Positions 1 to 8,802 are shown, numbered from the stretch's first letter. The stretch: 64,000 nucleotides of DNA from JADKHR01 sp041917295 (GCA_041917295.1 JAYRXX010000021.1:1-64000); one strand, 5' to 3'. Numbers and translations: made by a program. Notes: generated by a model not told the origin, from the sequence alone.

Positions 1-58
1 GAGGGGGGGCAGTGATTCCCGCCGGTGATAGCGGTCAACGGTCGAAAAAATCGGCAAC

Positions 59-110
59 CCCCTCCTTGGTCCTCCCCCTTTCAAGGGGGCGGAGATTTGA
101 GGAAGTGGGT
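59..110. repeat. Dispersed hairpin repeat (CCCCCTT/AAGGGGG type)
   Basis: A short palindrome with arms CCCCCTT and AAGGGGG around a TC centre is flanked by CCTCCTTGG and a GGAGATTTGAGG-like tail. It resembles intergenic hairpin repeats that occur in many copies in bacterial genomes and is related in style, though not in sequence, to the CTCTCCC repeats found further along this window. No gene is apparent in bases 1-129. Confidence 0.45.
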
Positions 111-129
111 TCGAATGCTGTACAATAAG

Positions 130-268
130 CCGCTCCAATTTCCAGTCCGCTTCTCCCGGGCCACCGAATCAAAAGGTGACTCGACGGAGAGGCGGATTTT
201 TTTATCTATTAAAACGCGATTCGAGCCTATTTTTTGGAGGGCCGCCGCCTGTGCGCGAAAATCGCCGC
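130..268. repeat. Left copy of 139-bp inverted repeat (recombinase 3' end plus tRNA 3' tip)
   Basis: This segment is the exact reverse complement of 1777-1915. It begins with CCGCTCCA, the last eight bases of the tRNA-Gly gene at 1908-1981, and continues with the sequence encoding the last 46 or so residues of the serine recombinase. A further 15 bases of similarity (CGAAAACCTGTTTA region, about 360-374) follow after roughly 90 bases absent from the other copy, so this copy looks like the 3' end of a second, slightly different recombinase gene. No intact gene is present in 1-452. Confidence 0.85.
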
Positions 269-452
269 GATCTCTCCGGCGCCCGGCCCTTCCGCTCCTG
301 CACCCCGGAGCCCTCCCGCCGGGCACTCTCCGCGATCTGATTCCCCAAACAACGGGGAATCCGAAAACCTGTTTACGCTCCCCCTGCAATGCCCCCAAGG
401 GGGCAGTTAAGCGGTCCAATTGACGAAATTTGATAATAGAGAGGTGCGCCCC

Positions 453-1919
453 ATGAAAGGAAAATTCTTCCTCTATTCAAGAAAATCCACGGACGAGGCC
501 GACCGACAAGTCCTTTCCATCGAAGCTCAAAACCATGAGCTTCGAGAACTTGCCGGAAAGGAGGGGTTGGTCATCCTAGACGCCCTTTCCGAAGCCCAGA
601 CCGCCAAGGAGCCCGGCCGCCCGGTCTTTAACGCCATGCTCGATCGCGTTGAGAAGGGCGAAGCGCAGGGAATCATTGCATGGCATCCCGACCGGCTGGC
701 GAGGAACTCCGTGGATGGCGGCCGGGTCATTTATCTTGTTGATGTCGGCAAGCTCCTTTGGCTCAAATTTCCCACCTTCTGGTTTGAGCCCACTCCCCAG
801 GGTAAGTTCATGCTCAATATCGCATTCGGCCAGTCGAAGTATTACGTGGACAATCTGTCTGAGAACGTCCAAAGGGGTCTCCGGGCCAAGGTCCGGAATG
901 GAGGGTGGCCCACCCTGGCTCCCTTCGGCTACATGAACGACCGGGCCACCAAGACCATCCATCCCGACCCGGAGAAAGCCCCCTTTGTCCGTTCCGTCTT
1001 TGAGCTCTATTCGACCGGCCGCTATACCCTGGAGGAACTTGCCGACAAGGCGAACGGTCTGGGCCTCGGGCTGAGGAGGAAGGGCTCCTTGAAATATCGG
1101 GCGTCCAACATGGAAAGGATGCTGACCAACCCACTCTATTACGGCCTCGTCCGTTTCAAAGGAGATATCCATGAGGGGGCGCACCAACCGCTCATCACAA
1201 AGGACCTTTTCGACCGGGTGCAACGGGTCATGAGCGCCCGCCGGAAGGGCTGCGGGCGCAAGAAGGGAGTGGTCAAGGACTACGTGTTCCGCGGTTTGTT
1301 CAGATGTGGAGAATGCGGGGCCATGATCACCGCGGAAACGCAGAAGGGGCACAAATATTACCGTTGCACCCGGAAGCTCAAGCGGACCTGCTCCCAGCGG
1401 TATATCAGGGAAGAGGACTTGAAGGAGCAGATCCGCGCTGAGGTCGAAAAGGTCGCTTTGCCCGAGGATTGGGCCAACCACATGATTGAGGAAATCAACC
1501 GCAACAAGGTGGAATTGGCCCAATCCTCGGTCCGGGCCGCCCAACTGTTGAAGCACCAAATCGCCCATGTGGAGGCCCAGCTGTCCCGGCTGCTGGATCT
1601 ATTCATGTCCGGGGACGTTGACCGGGACAGCTACCAGGCCAAGCGGAGCGATTTGGTCAACAGGAAGATGGAATTAAGGGCGGAATTGGAGAAGGAGGGG
1701 CGGCCCGGTGACGAGCGGCTCGAACCGTTGATAAATTTCGTCAATTGGGCAAAAGAATTGAATAAACAGGTTTTCGGCGGCGATTTTCGCGCACAGGCGG
1801 CGGCCCTCCAAAAAATAGGCTCGAATCGCGTTTTAATAGATAAAAAAATCCGCCTCTCCGTCGAGTCACCTTTTGATTCGGTGGCCCGGGAGAAGCGGAC
1901 TGGAAATTGGAGCGGGTGA
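453..1919 (+). CDS. Large serine recombinase / site-specific integrase
   Basis: The protein has 488 residues. Its N-terminal resolvase domain carries the YSRKS motif with the likely nucleophile Ser9 and, at about residues 60-90, the ARNS-containing helix. It is followed by the Recombinase domain (PFGYMND...FELYSTGRYTLEELA) and a zinc ribbon (CGECG...YYRC...C, about 287-320) with a coiled-coil-like stretch after it. These are the parts of a large serine integrase. The ATG at 453 was chosen because GAGAGGTG precedes it by about 8 bases; an in-frame TTG at 420 has no such support. The stop codon lies inside the oppositely oriented tRNA-Gly gene, so the gene probably marks the end of an integrated element. 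The last 46 residues are encoded by one arm of an inverted repeat. What it mobilises is not visible. Confidence 0.93.
   Translation: MKGKFFLYSRKSTDEADRQVLSIEAQNHELRELAGKEGLVILDALSEAQTAKEPGRPVFNAMLDRVEKGEAQGIIAWHPDRLARNSVDGGRVIYLVDVGKLLWLKFPTFWFEPTPQGKFMLNIAFGQSKYYVDNLSENVQRGLRAKVRNGGWPTLAPFGYMNDRATKTIHPDPEKAPFVRSVFELYSTGRYTLEELADKANGLGLGLRRKGSLKYRASNMERMLTNPLYYGLVRFKGDIHEGAHQPLITKDLFDRVQRVMSARRKGCGRKKGVVKDYVFRGLFRCGECGAMITAETQKGHKYYRCTRKLKRTCSQRYIREEDLKEQIRAEVEKVALPEDWANHMIEEINRNKVELAQSSVRAAQLLKHQIAHVEAQLSRLLDLFMSGDVDRDSYQAKRSDLVNRKMELRAELEKEGRPGDERLEPLINFVNWAKELNKQVFGGDFRAQAAALQKIGSNRVLIDKKIRLSVESPFDSVAREKRTGNWSG
1777..1915. repeat. Right copy of 139-bp inverted repeat
   Basis: Exact inverted counterpart of 130-268. 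It spans the last part of the recombinase gene and ends eight bases into the 3' end of tRNA-Gly. Recombination between the two arms would invert the recombinase gene, but a contig-end assembly hairpin could also produce this arrangement. Confidence 0.85.
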
Positions 1920-1981
1920 AGGGAATCGAACCCTCGTCTCAAGCTTGGGAAGCTCGCATTCTACCATTGAACCACACCCGC
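1908..1981 (-). tRNA. tRNA-Gly (anticodon CCC), CCA encoded
   Basis: Read on the minus strand, the sequence folds as a cloverleaf. The acceptor stem is GCGGGTG/CACCCGC with discriminator T and an encoded CCA. The D stem is GTTC/GAAT, and the anticodon stem CGAGC/GCTTG holds loop TTCCCAA, giving anticodon CCC. The T arm is GAGGG-TTCGATT-CCCTT. The gene lies downstream of cca on the same strand and converges with the serine recombinase, whose stop codon overlaps its 3' end. Confidence 0.95.
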
Positions 1982-2002
1982 TAAGGTTTTCCGCTTATCT
2001 TA

Positions 2003-2145
2003 CGGGAGTCCCGCTTTATGAGGGGCACCCGCTACGATCTTCTTACCTTCCGTTTCTGCGGGAGTCCCGTTTCATGAGGGACACCCGCTACGATCTTCTT
2101 ACCTTCCGTTTCTGCGGGAGTCCCGTTCCACGAGGGACACCCGCT
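2003..2145. repeat. Three tandem 56-bp hairpin repeats between cca and tRNA-Gly
   Basis: Units start at 2003, 2059 and 2115, with a period of exactly 56 bases; the third is partial. On the minus strand each contains a stem of GCGGG-T-GTCCC and GGGAC-T-CCCGC around a 9-base loop, followed by a 25-base AT-richer linker that is identical between units. Each hairpin starts with AGCGGGTG, the same bases as the 5' end of the tRNA-Gly gene. The units probably arose by tandem duplication; a role in processing or termination of the cca-tRNA transcript is conjecture. Confidence 0.85.
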
Positions 2146-2172
2146 CAGGTTTACCGCTGAAACAAAATTCTA

Positions 2173-3579
2173 TCACGCCAAAAGGGTTTTGGCCAGGGCC
2201 AAAGCCTCCTTTTTCGTTTGAACTTCGCCGGCGGCCTGGGCTTCCTTTACGGCAGACAACAGCCGGCCCACCTCGGGCCCCGGTTTCAGTTTAAGGGCTT
2301 TCATCACATCGTTTCCGTCGATAATTTTAGGCGGTTCCACCGACGCGCGTTTCAGGAAATACGTCTCCAACAATTTGCGAATGGTCCGGTAAACGGGGTC
2401 TTTTCGCCCGTTTCGCGCCCGCGGGGACAAATAGGTGAAATGGTCTCCCAACGCCACGATCAACAATCCCACCGCGTCACCTTCCAGATCCCGGAAAAAC
2501 CGGTAAATGGCCCGATCGGACACCACCGGTTGGTGCCCCAAATTTCCCGGCCGCATGTGGGCCCCCACCTGCCGCGAGAGAGACCGCGCCTCCACGGACG
2601 AAAACCGAAGCCGATCGGCGATCTTTTCAACCAGACGGGCGCCCACCGCGTCGTGCCCGTAAAAATGCAGTTTGCCTTTTTCTTTTTTGGCGGTGGCCGG
2701 TTTGCCGATGTCGTGGAACAGTTCCACCAGTTTCAAATGGGCGTACCGCGGATGCTGGCCCACAACTTCGTTTAAATGGGCGGATAGGTCTTTGTGAAAA
2801 GCCGGAAATTGCCGGGGAAGTTCCGTCAACAATTTTTCCAACGATTTCACCGCGGCAATCGAGTGCGTCAACACGCCGCCTTTGCCGTAATAATCAAACC
2901 CGGTCCGACGCAGGGGTTCCACTTCCGGAAACACCACCGCCAACACCCCGGCCCGATCCATTTCCCGCAACGTGTCGGCCGCTCGCGGGGACGCCAGCAA
3001 ATAAAGCATTTCTTCCCTCACCCGTTCCGGCGCGCTTCGTTTCAATCCGCCCCCCCCCTTTTTAAGGTCGGACAAGGTCTCTGGGGTTAAGGCGAACCCC
3101 AACTCGGCCATAAACCGAAACGCGCGCAGAATCCGCAACGGATCCTCTTTCAGATTGGCGGCTGAAATGCGCCGAATTTTTTTCTGTTTCAAATCCGTCA
3201 AACCGCCGGTGGGATCCAGGAGCAATTTTTTCCAGTTCGGGTCGCCCCACCGAAGCACGGAAAGGCCCAAGGCGTTGATGGTGAAATCCCGTTTTCGAAG
3301 ATCGTCTTCAATGGTTTTCCCCTGACGGCGGCAAAAATCGAACGTGATTTTTCCGTCGATCCCCGCCACCACGACGCGGTACGTTCCCCGCTCTTCGTCC
3401 AAGGGAAAAAAATGCCCTCCCTGCCCCGCCGCGAACCGGCGGGCCGCATTTTTCCCATCGCCCGCCACCACCACATCCGCGTCCGACGTTGGCCGACCCA
3501 ACATCGCGTCGCGCAAAAACCCGCCCACCAACCAGGCGTCCGGCGGACACGCCTTGATCAATCGATTCATGTCTTTCAT
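2173..3579 (-). CDS. cca: CCA-adding tRNA nucleotidyltransferase / poly(A) polymerase family with HD domain
   Basis: The 468-residue protein belongs to the class II polymerase-beta nucleotidyltransferases that add or repair the 3' CCA of tRNAs in the cytosol. Visible signatures are LVGGFLRD (template-facing GG), the catalytic DAD near residues 33-38, RRQG, RDFTINALG, LDPTGG, and the neck-helix motif DPLRILRAFRF. A C-terminal HD domain has HPRY...FHDIGKP and a further GHD. AAGGAG lies 7 bases upstream of the ATG. It follows oppF by 25 bases and precedes a tRNA-Gly that already encodes CCA, so for that tRNA its role would be repair. CCA versus poly(A) polymerase specificity cannot be decided by eye. 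Confidence 0.93.
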   Translation of the reverse strand: MKDMNRLIKACPPDAWLVGGFLRDAMLGRPTSDADVVVAGDGKNAARRFAAGQGGHFFPLDEERGTYRVVVAGIDGKITFDFCRRQGKTIEDDLRKRDFTINALGLSVLRWGDPNWKKLLLDPTGGLTDLKQKKIRRISAANLKEDPLRILRAFRFMAELGFALTPETLSDLKKGGGGLKRSAPERVREEMLYLLASPRAADTLREMDRAGVLAVVFPEVEPLRRTGFDYYGKGGVLTHSIAAVKSLEKLLTELPRQFPAFHKDLSAHLNEVVGQHPRYAHLKLVELFHDIGKPATAKKEKGKLHFYGHDAVGARLVEKIADRLRFSSVEARSLSRQVGAHMRPGNLGHQPVVSDRAIYRFFRDLEGDAVGLLIVALGDHFTYLSPRARNGRKDPVYRTIRKLLETYFLKRASVEPPKIIDGNDVMKALKLKPGPEVGRLLSAVKEAQAAGEVQTKKEALALAKTLLA

Positions 3580-3604
3580 AAAAATCTCCTTTAATAACGA
3601 ACCC

Positions 3605-4372
3605 TTACCTCAACAACGTCGGCACCGCGTCCAACAACGCCCGGGTCACCGGACTTTGGGGCGATCCCAACACCGTTTGCGTCGGGCCGGTTTCAACCAC
3701 CCGCCCTCGGTCAAGGATCGCCACCCGATCGGTCATTTGGCGCACCACGGTCAAATCGTGGCTGATCAGGATCAACGACAAACCCCACTTTTCTTTAAGA
3801 TCCGCCAACAAATTCAGTATTTGCGCTTGGATGGACAAATCCAAGGCGGACACGGGCTCGTCGGCGATCAACAACCGCGACCCCGCGGCCAGGGCCCGTG
3901 CGATGGCGATGCGCTGTTTTTGCCCACCGGAAAATTGGTGGGGATACAAGCCGCGAACATCCGATGGCAACCCCACATCGGACAGAACGGATTGCGCTGT
4001 CCGCGCGGACGGCCCCGCCACAGACAAGGCCTCGTCCAACAACGTGCCCACGGACAGTTTGGGGTTCAGCGACGCGGACGGATCTTGAAACACCATCTGC
4101 ACATGGGCGGCCCATTCCCGCCGGGAAAAAGACGACTTTGGTTTTCCGTCCCAGCGTACCACGCCCGCCGTGGGTTCCAAAAACCCGGCGATCACACGGG
4201 CCAAGGTGGTTTTTCCGGACCCGCTTTCGCCCACGAGCCCAACCGATTCCCCCTCTCTCACCGAGAAGGAAACGCCTTCCAACACGGACACCCTTCCAGG
4301 ACGGGCCTGAAAAAGGCCGCCCCGAACGGGAAAAGATTTAGACAGGTTTTCCACGTCCAACAGGGCCGTCAC
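3605..4372 (-). CDS. oppF: Oligopeptide/dipeptide/nickel ABC transporter ATP-binding subunit (second ATPase)
   Basis: The 255-residue ATPase would energise uptake of peptides or a similar solute by the importer encoded just upstream. It shows Walker A GESGSGKTT, Q-loop FQDPSASLNP, ABC signature SGGQKQR, Walker B LLIADEPVSALD and the switch histidine in LISHDL, in the order typical of OppF/DppF. A GTG start at 4372 was chosen because it overlaps the TGA stop of the preceding ATPase (GTGA), matching the coupling seen throughout this operon; a longer open frame reaching 4855 is only the shadow of the neighbouring gene. It lacks the long C-terminal oligopeptide extension with clustered cysteines that its partner has. 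Substrate is not determinable. Confidence 0.92.
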   Translation of the reverse strand: MTALLDVENLSKSFPVRGGLFQARPGRVSVLEGVSFSVREGESVGLVGESGSGKTTLARVIAGFLEPTAGVVRWDGKPKSSFSRREWAAHVQMVFQDPSASLNPKLSVGTLLDEALSVAGPSARTAQSVLSDVGLPSDVRGLYPHQFSGGQKQRIAIARALAAGSRLLIADEPVSALDLSIQAQILNLLADLKEKWGLSLILISHDLTVVRQMTDRVAILDRGRVVETGPTQTVLGSPQSPVTRALLDAVPTLLR

Positions 4373-5331
4373 GCGGGGTCCCCCAACAGGTGGCACGCGG
4401 CTTGAACCGTCCCATCCAACACCGGCCGAAGGGCCGGCGACTGGGCGGCGCACCGATCGAACGCCGACGGACACCGCACCCGAAACGGGCACCCGGACGG
4501 CAACTCTTTGGGATCCGGCGGTTGGCCCGGCAAGGCCGGAAGGCGCCGGTCTGTTCCCGACAACCGCGGCAAGGACTTGAGCAAACCCTGGGTGTAAGGA
4601 TGGGCCGGACGCGTCAACACCGTGGCCGTGGGCCCGATTTCGACGATTTCCCCGGCGTACATCACCGCCAACCGGTCGGACCGTTCGGACAACAGCCCCA
4701 CGTTGTGGGTGACCAAAATCAACGCCATTTTCAGGTCCCGCCGTAAATCGTCCAACAGGTTCAAAATGTCTCTTTGAACCGTCACATCCAACGCGGTTGT
4801 GGGCTCGTCGGCGATCAGCAATTTGGGGTTGGAGGCGATGGCCATGGCCAAACACACCCGTTGCCGCTGGCCTCCCGAAAGCTGGTGGGGATAGGCCCCG
4901 TACAGGTCGCCGGGGTCCGGCAATCGAACCTGCGCGAACAAATCCAAAACCCGGCGGCGGTTTCGGCCCCCGCGATGCAGGGCCAACACTTCGTCCACCT
5001 GGTCGCCCACGGTCAACACGGGGTTAAGGGCCGAAAACGGATCTTGAAACACAAACCCAACCTCCCCGCCGCGCAAAGACCTCAATTCCGAAGGGGTCAA
5101 ATCCAACACCGAGCGGCCGTCAAAAACAAGCTGTTTCGCCGACAAAAACGCCGAATCCGGCAACAGTTTTAACAAGGCCAGGGCGAGGGTGGATTTGCCG
5201 GACCCCGATTCGCCGGCCACCCCCAAACAGTCCCCTTCGTTGATGGAAAAAGAGACCCCGCGCACCGCCGACACGCGTCGATCGCCACTGCGATAGGCCA
5301 CCGAAAGGTGGTCGACGGTTAAAAGGCTCAC
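4369..5331 (-). CDS. oppD: Oligopeptide/dipeptide/nickel ABC transporter ATP-binding subunit (first ATPase)
   Basis: This 320-residue OppD/DppD-type ATPase has Walker A GESGSGKST, Q-loop FQDPFSALNP, signature SGGQRQR, Walker B LLIADEPTTALD and switch LVTHNV. After the nucleotide-binding core it carries the C-terminal oligo-HPY extension (PAHPYTQGLL...LPALPGQPPDP...CPFRVRCPSAFDRC), whose cysteines can bind a [4Fe-4S] cluster in some family members. The GTG start at 5331 overlaps the oppC stop by four bases. It acts at the cytoplasmic face of the inner membrane with the second ATPase as a heterodimer. Confidence 0.93.
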   Translation of the reverse strand: MSLLTVDHLSVAYRSGDRRVSAVRGVSFSINEGDCLGVAGESGSGKSTLALALLKLLPDSAFLSAKQLVFDGRSVLDLTPSELRSLRGGEVGFVFQDPFSALNPVLTVGDQVDEVLALHRGGRNRRRVLDLFAQVRLPDPGDLYGAYPHQLSGGQRQRVCLAMAIASNPKLLIADEPTTALDVTVQRDILNLLDDLRRDLKMALILVTHNVGLLSERSDRLAVMYAGEIVEIGPTATVLTRPAHPYTQGLLKSLPRLSGTDRRLPALPGQPPDPKELPSGCPFRVRCPSAFDRCAAQSPALRPVLDGTVQAACHLLGDPA

Positions 5332-6155
5332 GCGCGCGGATCCAACACATCGCGCAGTCCCTCGCCCACCAAGTTCAACGCCAACACGGTCACCAAAATG
5401 GCCACCCCCGGAAACACCGACAACCACCACGCCACATGGATGTAATCTTTTCCGCTGGTCAAAATGTTACCCCACGAGGCCATGGGGGGCTGAACCCCCA
5501 ACCCCAAAAAAGAGAGGGCCGACTCGGTTAAAATCGCCCCCCCCACCCCCAACGCGGCGGACACGAGAATGGGAACCACCAGGTTCGGGAGCAAATGCAC
5601 GACCGCGATGCGCGGGGCCGACAACCCCAACCCACGGGCGGCCAACACAAAATCCCGTTCTCTCAAACTGAGGGTTTCCCCCCGAACCAACCGGGCCAAC
5701 CCGGGCCACGACGTCAGTCCGATGACCGTCATGACGGTCCACAAACTCGGATCCAAAAACGCGATCACCATCAGAATCAGAAACAAGGTGGGAAAACACA
5801 GCATGATGTCCACAACCCGCATGAGAACGCCGTCCACCCAACCGCCGAAAAATCCCGCGGTGAGCCCCACCCCCGTGCCGATAAGAACCGAAATGGCGAC
5901 CGCCACCAAACCGACACGCAACGACACCCGCCCCCCGAACAAAATCCGGGCCGTCACGTCGCGCCCCAAATCGTCCGTGCCCATGGGATGTTGAAGCGAC
6001 GGCGGTTGCAACCGTTGGGTGAGCTGTTGTTCGTTGGGGTCGGATTTCGACAATACCGGCGCCGCCAAGGCCGCCAAACCGAGCAGAAACAACACCGAGG
6101 CCCCCGCCATGGCCAGGCGATTGGCAAGAAACCGTTTTCCGTAAAAGCGCCACAT
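5328..6155 (-). CDS. oppC: ABC transporter permease, DppC/OppC type
   Basis: The 275-residue inner-membrane permease begins with a first transmembrane helix at about residues 14-35, followed by a periplasmic loop (LQPPSLQHPMGTDDLGRDV) typical of the OppC family. It has several further hydrophobic helices and the cytoplasmic EAA-type loop that contacts the ATPases (REREFVLAARGLG-like segment ending in HLLPN). The ATG overlaps the TGA of oppB by one base (TGATG). Together with oppB it forms the translocation pore. Confidence 0.93.
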   Translation of the reverse strand: MWRFYGKRFLANRLAMAGASVLFLLGLAALAAPVLSKSDPNEQQLTQRLQPPSLQHPMGTDDLGRDVTARILFGGRVSLRVGLVAVAISVLIGTGVGLTAGFFGGWVDGVLMRVVDIMLCFPTLFLILMVIAFLDPSLWTVMTVIGLTSWPGLARLVRGETLSLRERDFVLAARGLGLSAPRIAVVHLLPNLVVPILVSAALGVGGAILTESALSFLGLGVQPPMASWGNILTSGKDYIHVAWWLSVFPGVAILVTVLALNLVGEGLRDVLDPRA

Positions 6156-7141
6156 CAGCGATGTTTCCCGGCCAGCCGGATGCGCGGATCCACAAGGGCG
6201 TAGGTCACGTCCGCCAAAAGGTTTCCCGCCAACGTCAGAAAAGCGGCGATGGTCCCCACGCCCATCACCACCGGAAAGTCCCGGGCCATCACGGCGTCAA
6301 ATCCCAGTCGGCCCATCCCCGGGAACGCGAAAATCGTTTCAAAAATAAACCCGCCGCCGATCAAATCGGGCAGGGATAGGCCCAATAGCGTGACCACCGG
6401 GATCAGCGCGTTGCGAAGGGCATGATGGTAAATGATTCGCGATTCCGGAACCCCTTTGGCCCGGGCGGTGCGAATGTAATCTTGGCGAACCACTTCCAAC
6501 AGCCCGTTGCGGACAAAGCGCGACAACCCCGCCAACCCCGAAAAAGCCGAAATCAAAACCGGCAAAAGCAAATGCCGCGCCATGTCCAACACGTAGGCGG
6601 GCCCGGACAACTCGTCGGCGTTGAGCGCGTGCAATCCGGAAAGAGGAAGCCACCCCAACGTGACCCCGAACAACATCATCAGCATCAACGCCACCCAAAA
6701 AGTCGGCGCCGAAAACCCGACAAAAACCAGGGCCGAAACCGCCCGATCCCAAAAGGTGTTCTGTTTGACGGCGGCCAAAACACCGAGGGGAACCGCCATC
6801 CCGAAAACGAGCCCCAAGGAAAGGAGGTTCAACAAAAGGGTGTTCGGCAACCGTTCACCGATTTTTTCCAACACGGGCCGATTGTCTTTAAAGGATTGAC
6901 CGAAATCCAACCGGGAAAGACGTTTCAACCACCGGCCGTACTGAACGTACCAGGGCTTGTCCAAATCGTAGAGGGCCGCAAACTTTTTGCGCTGTTCGTG
7001 GGCCGACACCCGGGCGCTTAAATCCGTCGCCCCCGCGGTCAACCCGCCGGGGGCCATGCGCATGACCAAAAAAGTCAGAAACGTGATTCCCAACAGTGTC
7101 ACAAGGGCCAACGCGCACCGTCGCAGGAGATAGGCGCCCAT
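6155..7141 (-). CDS. oppB: ABC transporter permease, DppB/OppB type
   Basis: The 328-residue permease starts MGAYLLRRCALALVTL, a classic OppB/DppB beginning. It has about six hydrophobic helices, a large periplasmic loop after helix 1, and the EAA loop with RTARAKGVPES followed by HHALRNALIPV. The ATG at 7141 was preferred to an upstream in-frame ATG because it overlaps the stop of the binding-protein gene by one base, the same TGATG arrangement as oppB-oppC. Confidence 0.93.
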   Translation of the reverse strand: MGAYLLRRCALALVTLLGITFLTFLVMRMAPGGLTAGATDLSARVSAHEQRKKFAALYDLDKPWYVQYGRWLKRLSRLDFGQSFKDNRPVLEKIGERLPNTLLLNLLSLGLVFGMAVPLGVLAAVKQNTFWDRAVSALVFVGFSAPTFWVALMLMMLFGVTLGWLPLSGLHALNADELSGPAYVLDMARHLLLPVLISAFSGLAGLSRFVRNGLLEVVRQDYIRTARAKGVPESRIIYHHALRNALIPVVTLLGLSLPDLIGGGFIFETIFAFPGMGRLGFDAVMARDFPVVMGVGTIAAFLTLAGNLLADVTYALVDPRIRLAGKHR

Positions 7142-8781
7142 CAGGAAGCCAGCCTGTATCGTTGAAGCGCCTGCGGCACAAACCATTCCCGAAAGTTCCA
7201 GCCGATTCCCGCGGGGGCGGTTTCCACGTTTTGAAACCGCCGGTGAACCACGGGCAAGGATTCCGGGTAATAAAGGAAAATATAGGGCCTATCCTCGGCC
7301 AACAGGCGATGGATTTTTTGATACACCGCTTGGCGGCGGGCGGGATCAAATTCCCGCCTGCCCTGTTCCCACAACCGATCGGTTTCGGGATTGGCGTAGC
7401 CCACGAAATTATACCGCCCTTCGCCCTGCTGGCTGGAATGCCAAATCAAATATTGGTCCGGATCCCGGCCCAAATTCCACCCCAAAATCAAAGCGTCAAA
7501 GTTTCCCTTGTCGACGAAATCATGGATAAACGACGACCATTCCAAAACGCGGATGTCCACCCGCACGCCCACCCGTTTCAAGTGCGCCTGCAAGATGAGG
7601 GCGGTTTGTTCGCGCATTTTGTTGCCTTGGTTGGTGATGACCGTGAAAGAAAACGGGACCCCGTTTTTGTCCAAAACGCCGTCGCCGTCGATGTCGGCCC
7701 ATCCGGCCTCGGCCAAGAGGGATTTCGCCCTCCCCGGATCGAAAGGCACTTCCGGGACGGTCGGATCAAACGCCCACGACGAGGGAGGAAACGGCCCCGT
7801 GGCCGACCGGCCATACCCCAACAGAACGCCGTCGATGATTTCCCTTTTGTCCAACGCCAAGGCCAACGCCTGGCGGACACGTCGATCTTGAAACAGAGGC
7901 CGTTTCAAATTAAATCCAAAAAAAGTGTAGCTGAAAGAAGGGTAACGAAACTTCCGGTGATTTTTAAAAAAGGCGTCATAGGCCAAGTACTGGTCGGGGC
8001 TAAGGCCCATGGCGTCGATGGACTGGTTGCGCATTTCCAAAAACTGAACGGAACTGTCGGGGATAACCCGCACCACAACCCGGTCGATGTAAGGCCTCCC
8101 TTCGAAATAGTCGGGGTTGGCGGTCAAAACGCATTTCTCATCGGTCTTGAGCTGAACGAACCGGTAAGGTCCCGTTCCGATGGGAGCGCGGTTGGCGGGA
8201 TGGGTGTTAAAATCGGTCCCAGCAAACACATGGCGCGGGACCATTCCGATTCCCCAGGATTCGAGGGCGGGGGCGAACGGTTCTTTGTATTCCACCCGAA
8301 CCGTGTGATCGTCCAGGGCGGTGACGGACTTGACCAGCGCGAAATCGGACCCGTAAGGCGTCAACACCGTGGGATCCACCAACCGCTCGTAGGTAAACAC
8401 CACATCGTCGGCGGTGAAAGGCGCCCCGTCGTGCCATTTCACGTTCCGGCGCAAATGAAACACGAGTTCCAACCCGTTGCGCCGGACGTCCCAAGACTCG
8501 GCCAGGTCGCCGACCAGTTTCAAATTCCGATCGTATTTGACCAACCCGTTAAACACGTAACTGTTGACCGACCCGGACGCCGAATCCGACGCCAACAGGG
8601 GGTTAAGGCGGGAAGGGTCGCCCAAAGACGCTTCCACATAGGTGTCCCCGGCCACGGGGGACCCGGACGCGGCGGAAAGGGCCGGTTCCGGAATCGGATC
8701 TCGCCCGCACCCCGCCAATATCAGACAGGATACAAGCCCCCTCGCAAAACATGTATCTCCGCTTAAAAAAGAAATTCCCAT
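7141..8781 (-). CDS. Extracytoplasmic solute-binding lipoprotein, family 5 (peptide/nickel type)
   Basis: The protein has 546 residues. Residues 1-25 form a lipoprotein signal ending in the lipobox LAGC, so Cys25 would be lipidated. The mature part is an SBP_bac_5 domain: EASLGDPSRLNPLLA near the start, FHLRRNVKWHDGAPFTADDVVFTYERL, and a GPYRF and RQALALALDKREI segment typical of Opp/Dpp binding proteins. It is the first gene of a five-gene importer cluster on the minus strand and would deliver solute to OppBC. The start has only a weak ribosome site. Substrate class (peptides, nickel, sugars) cannot be told from sequence. Confidence 0.9.
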   Translation of the reverse strand: MGISFLSGDTCFARGLVSCLILAGCGRDPIPEPALSAASGSPVAGDTYVEASLGDPSRLNPLLASDSASGSVNSYVFNGLVKYDRNLKLVGDLAESWDVRRNGLELVFHLRRNVKWHDGAPFTADDVVFTYERLVDPTVLTPYGSDFALVKSVTALDDHTVRVEYKEPFAPALESWGIGMVPRHVFAGTDFNTHPANRAPIGTGPYRFVQLKTDEKCVLTANPDYFEGRPYIDRVVVRVIPDSSVQFLEMRNQSIDAMGLSPDQYLAYDAFFKNHRKFRYPSFSYTFFGFNLKRPLFQDRRVRQALALALDKREIIDGVLLGYGRSATGPFPPSSWAFDPTVPEVPFDPGRAKSLLAEAGWADIDGDGVLDKNGVPFSFTVITNQGNKMREQTALILQAHLKRVGVRVDIRVLEWSSFIHDFVDKGNFDALILGWNLGRDPDQYLIWHSSQQGEGRYNFVGYANPETDRLWEQGRREFDPARRQAVYQKIHRLLAEDRPYIFLYYPESLPVVHRRFQNVETAPAGIGWNFREWFVPQALQRYRLAS

Positions 8782-8802
8782 GGTGTGACCAAAAGGTATT
8801 TT

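Noticed and set aside
2003..2145. Possible CRISPR array
   Set aside because: The 56-base units are contiguous and identical throughout, so there are no unique spacers, and no cas genes are near.
2003..2145. T-box or other riboswitch upstream of tRNA-Gly
   Set aside because: The hairpins lack T-box specifier and antiterminator sequences and are repeated in tandem; they do not precede an amino-acid gene.
3605..4855. Long N-terminal extension of the second Opp ATPase
   Set aside because: The extension is read in a shadow frame of the neighbouring ATPase gene and is not ABC-like; the GTG at 4372 overlaps the upstream stop in the same way as the other operon genes.
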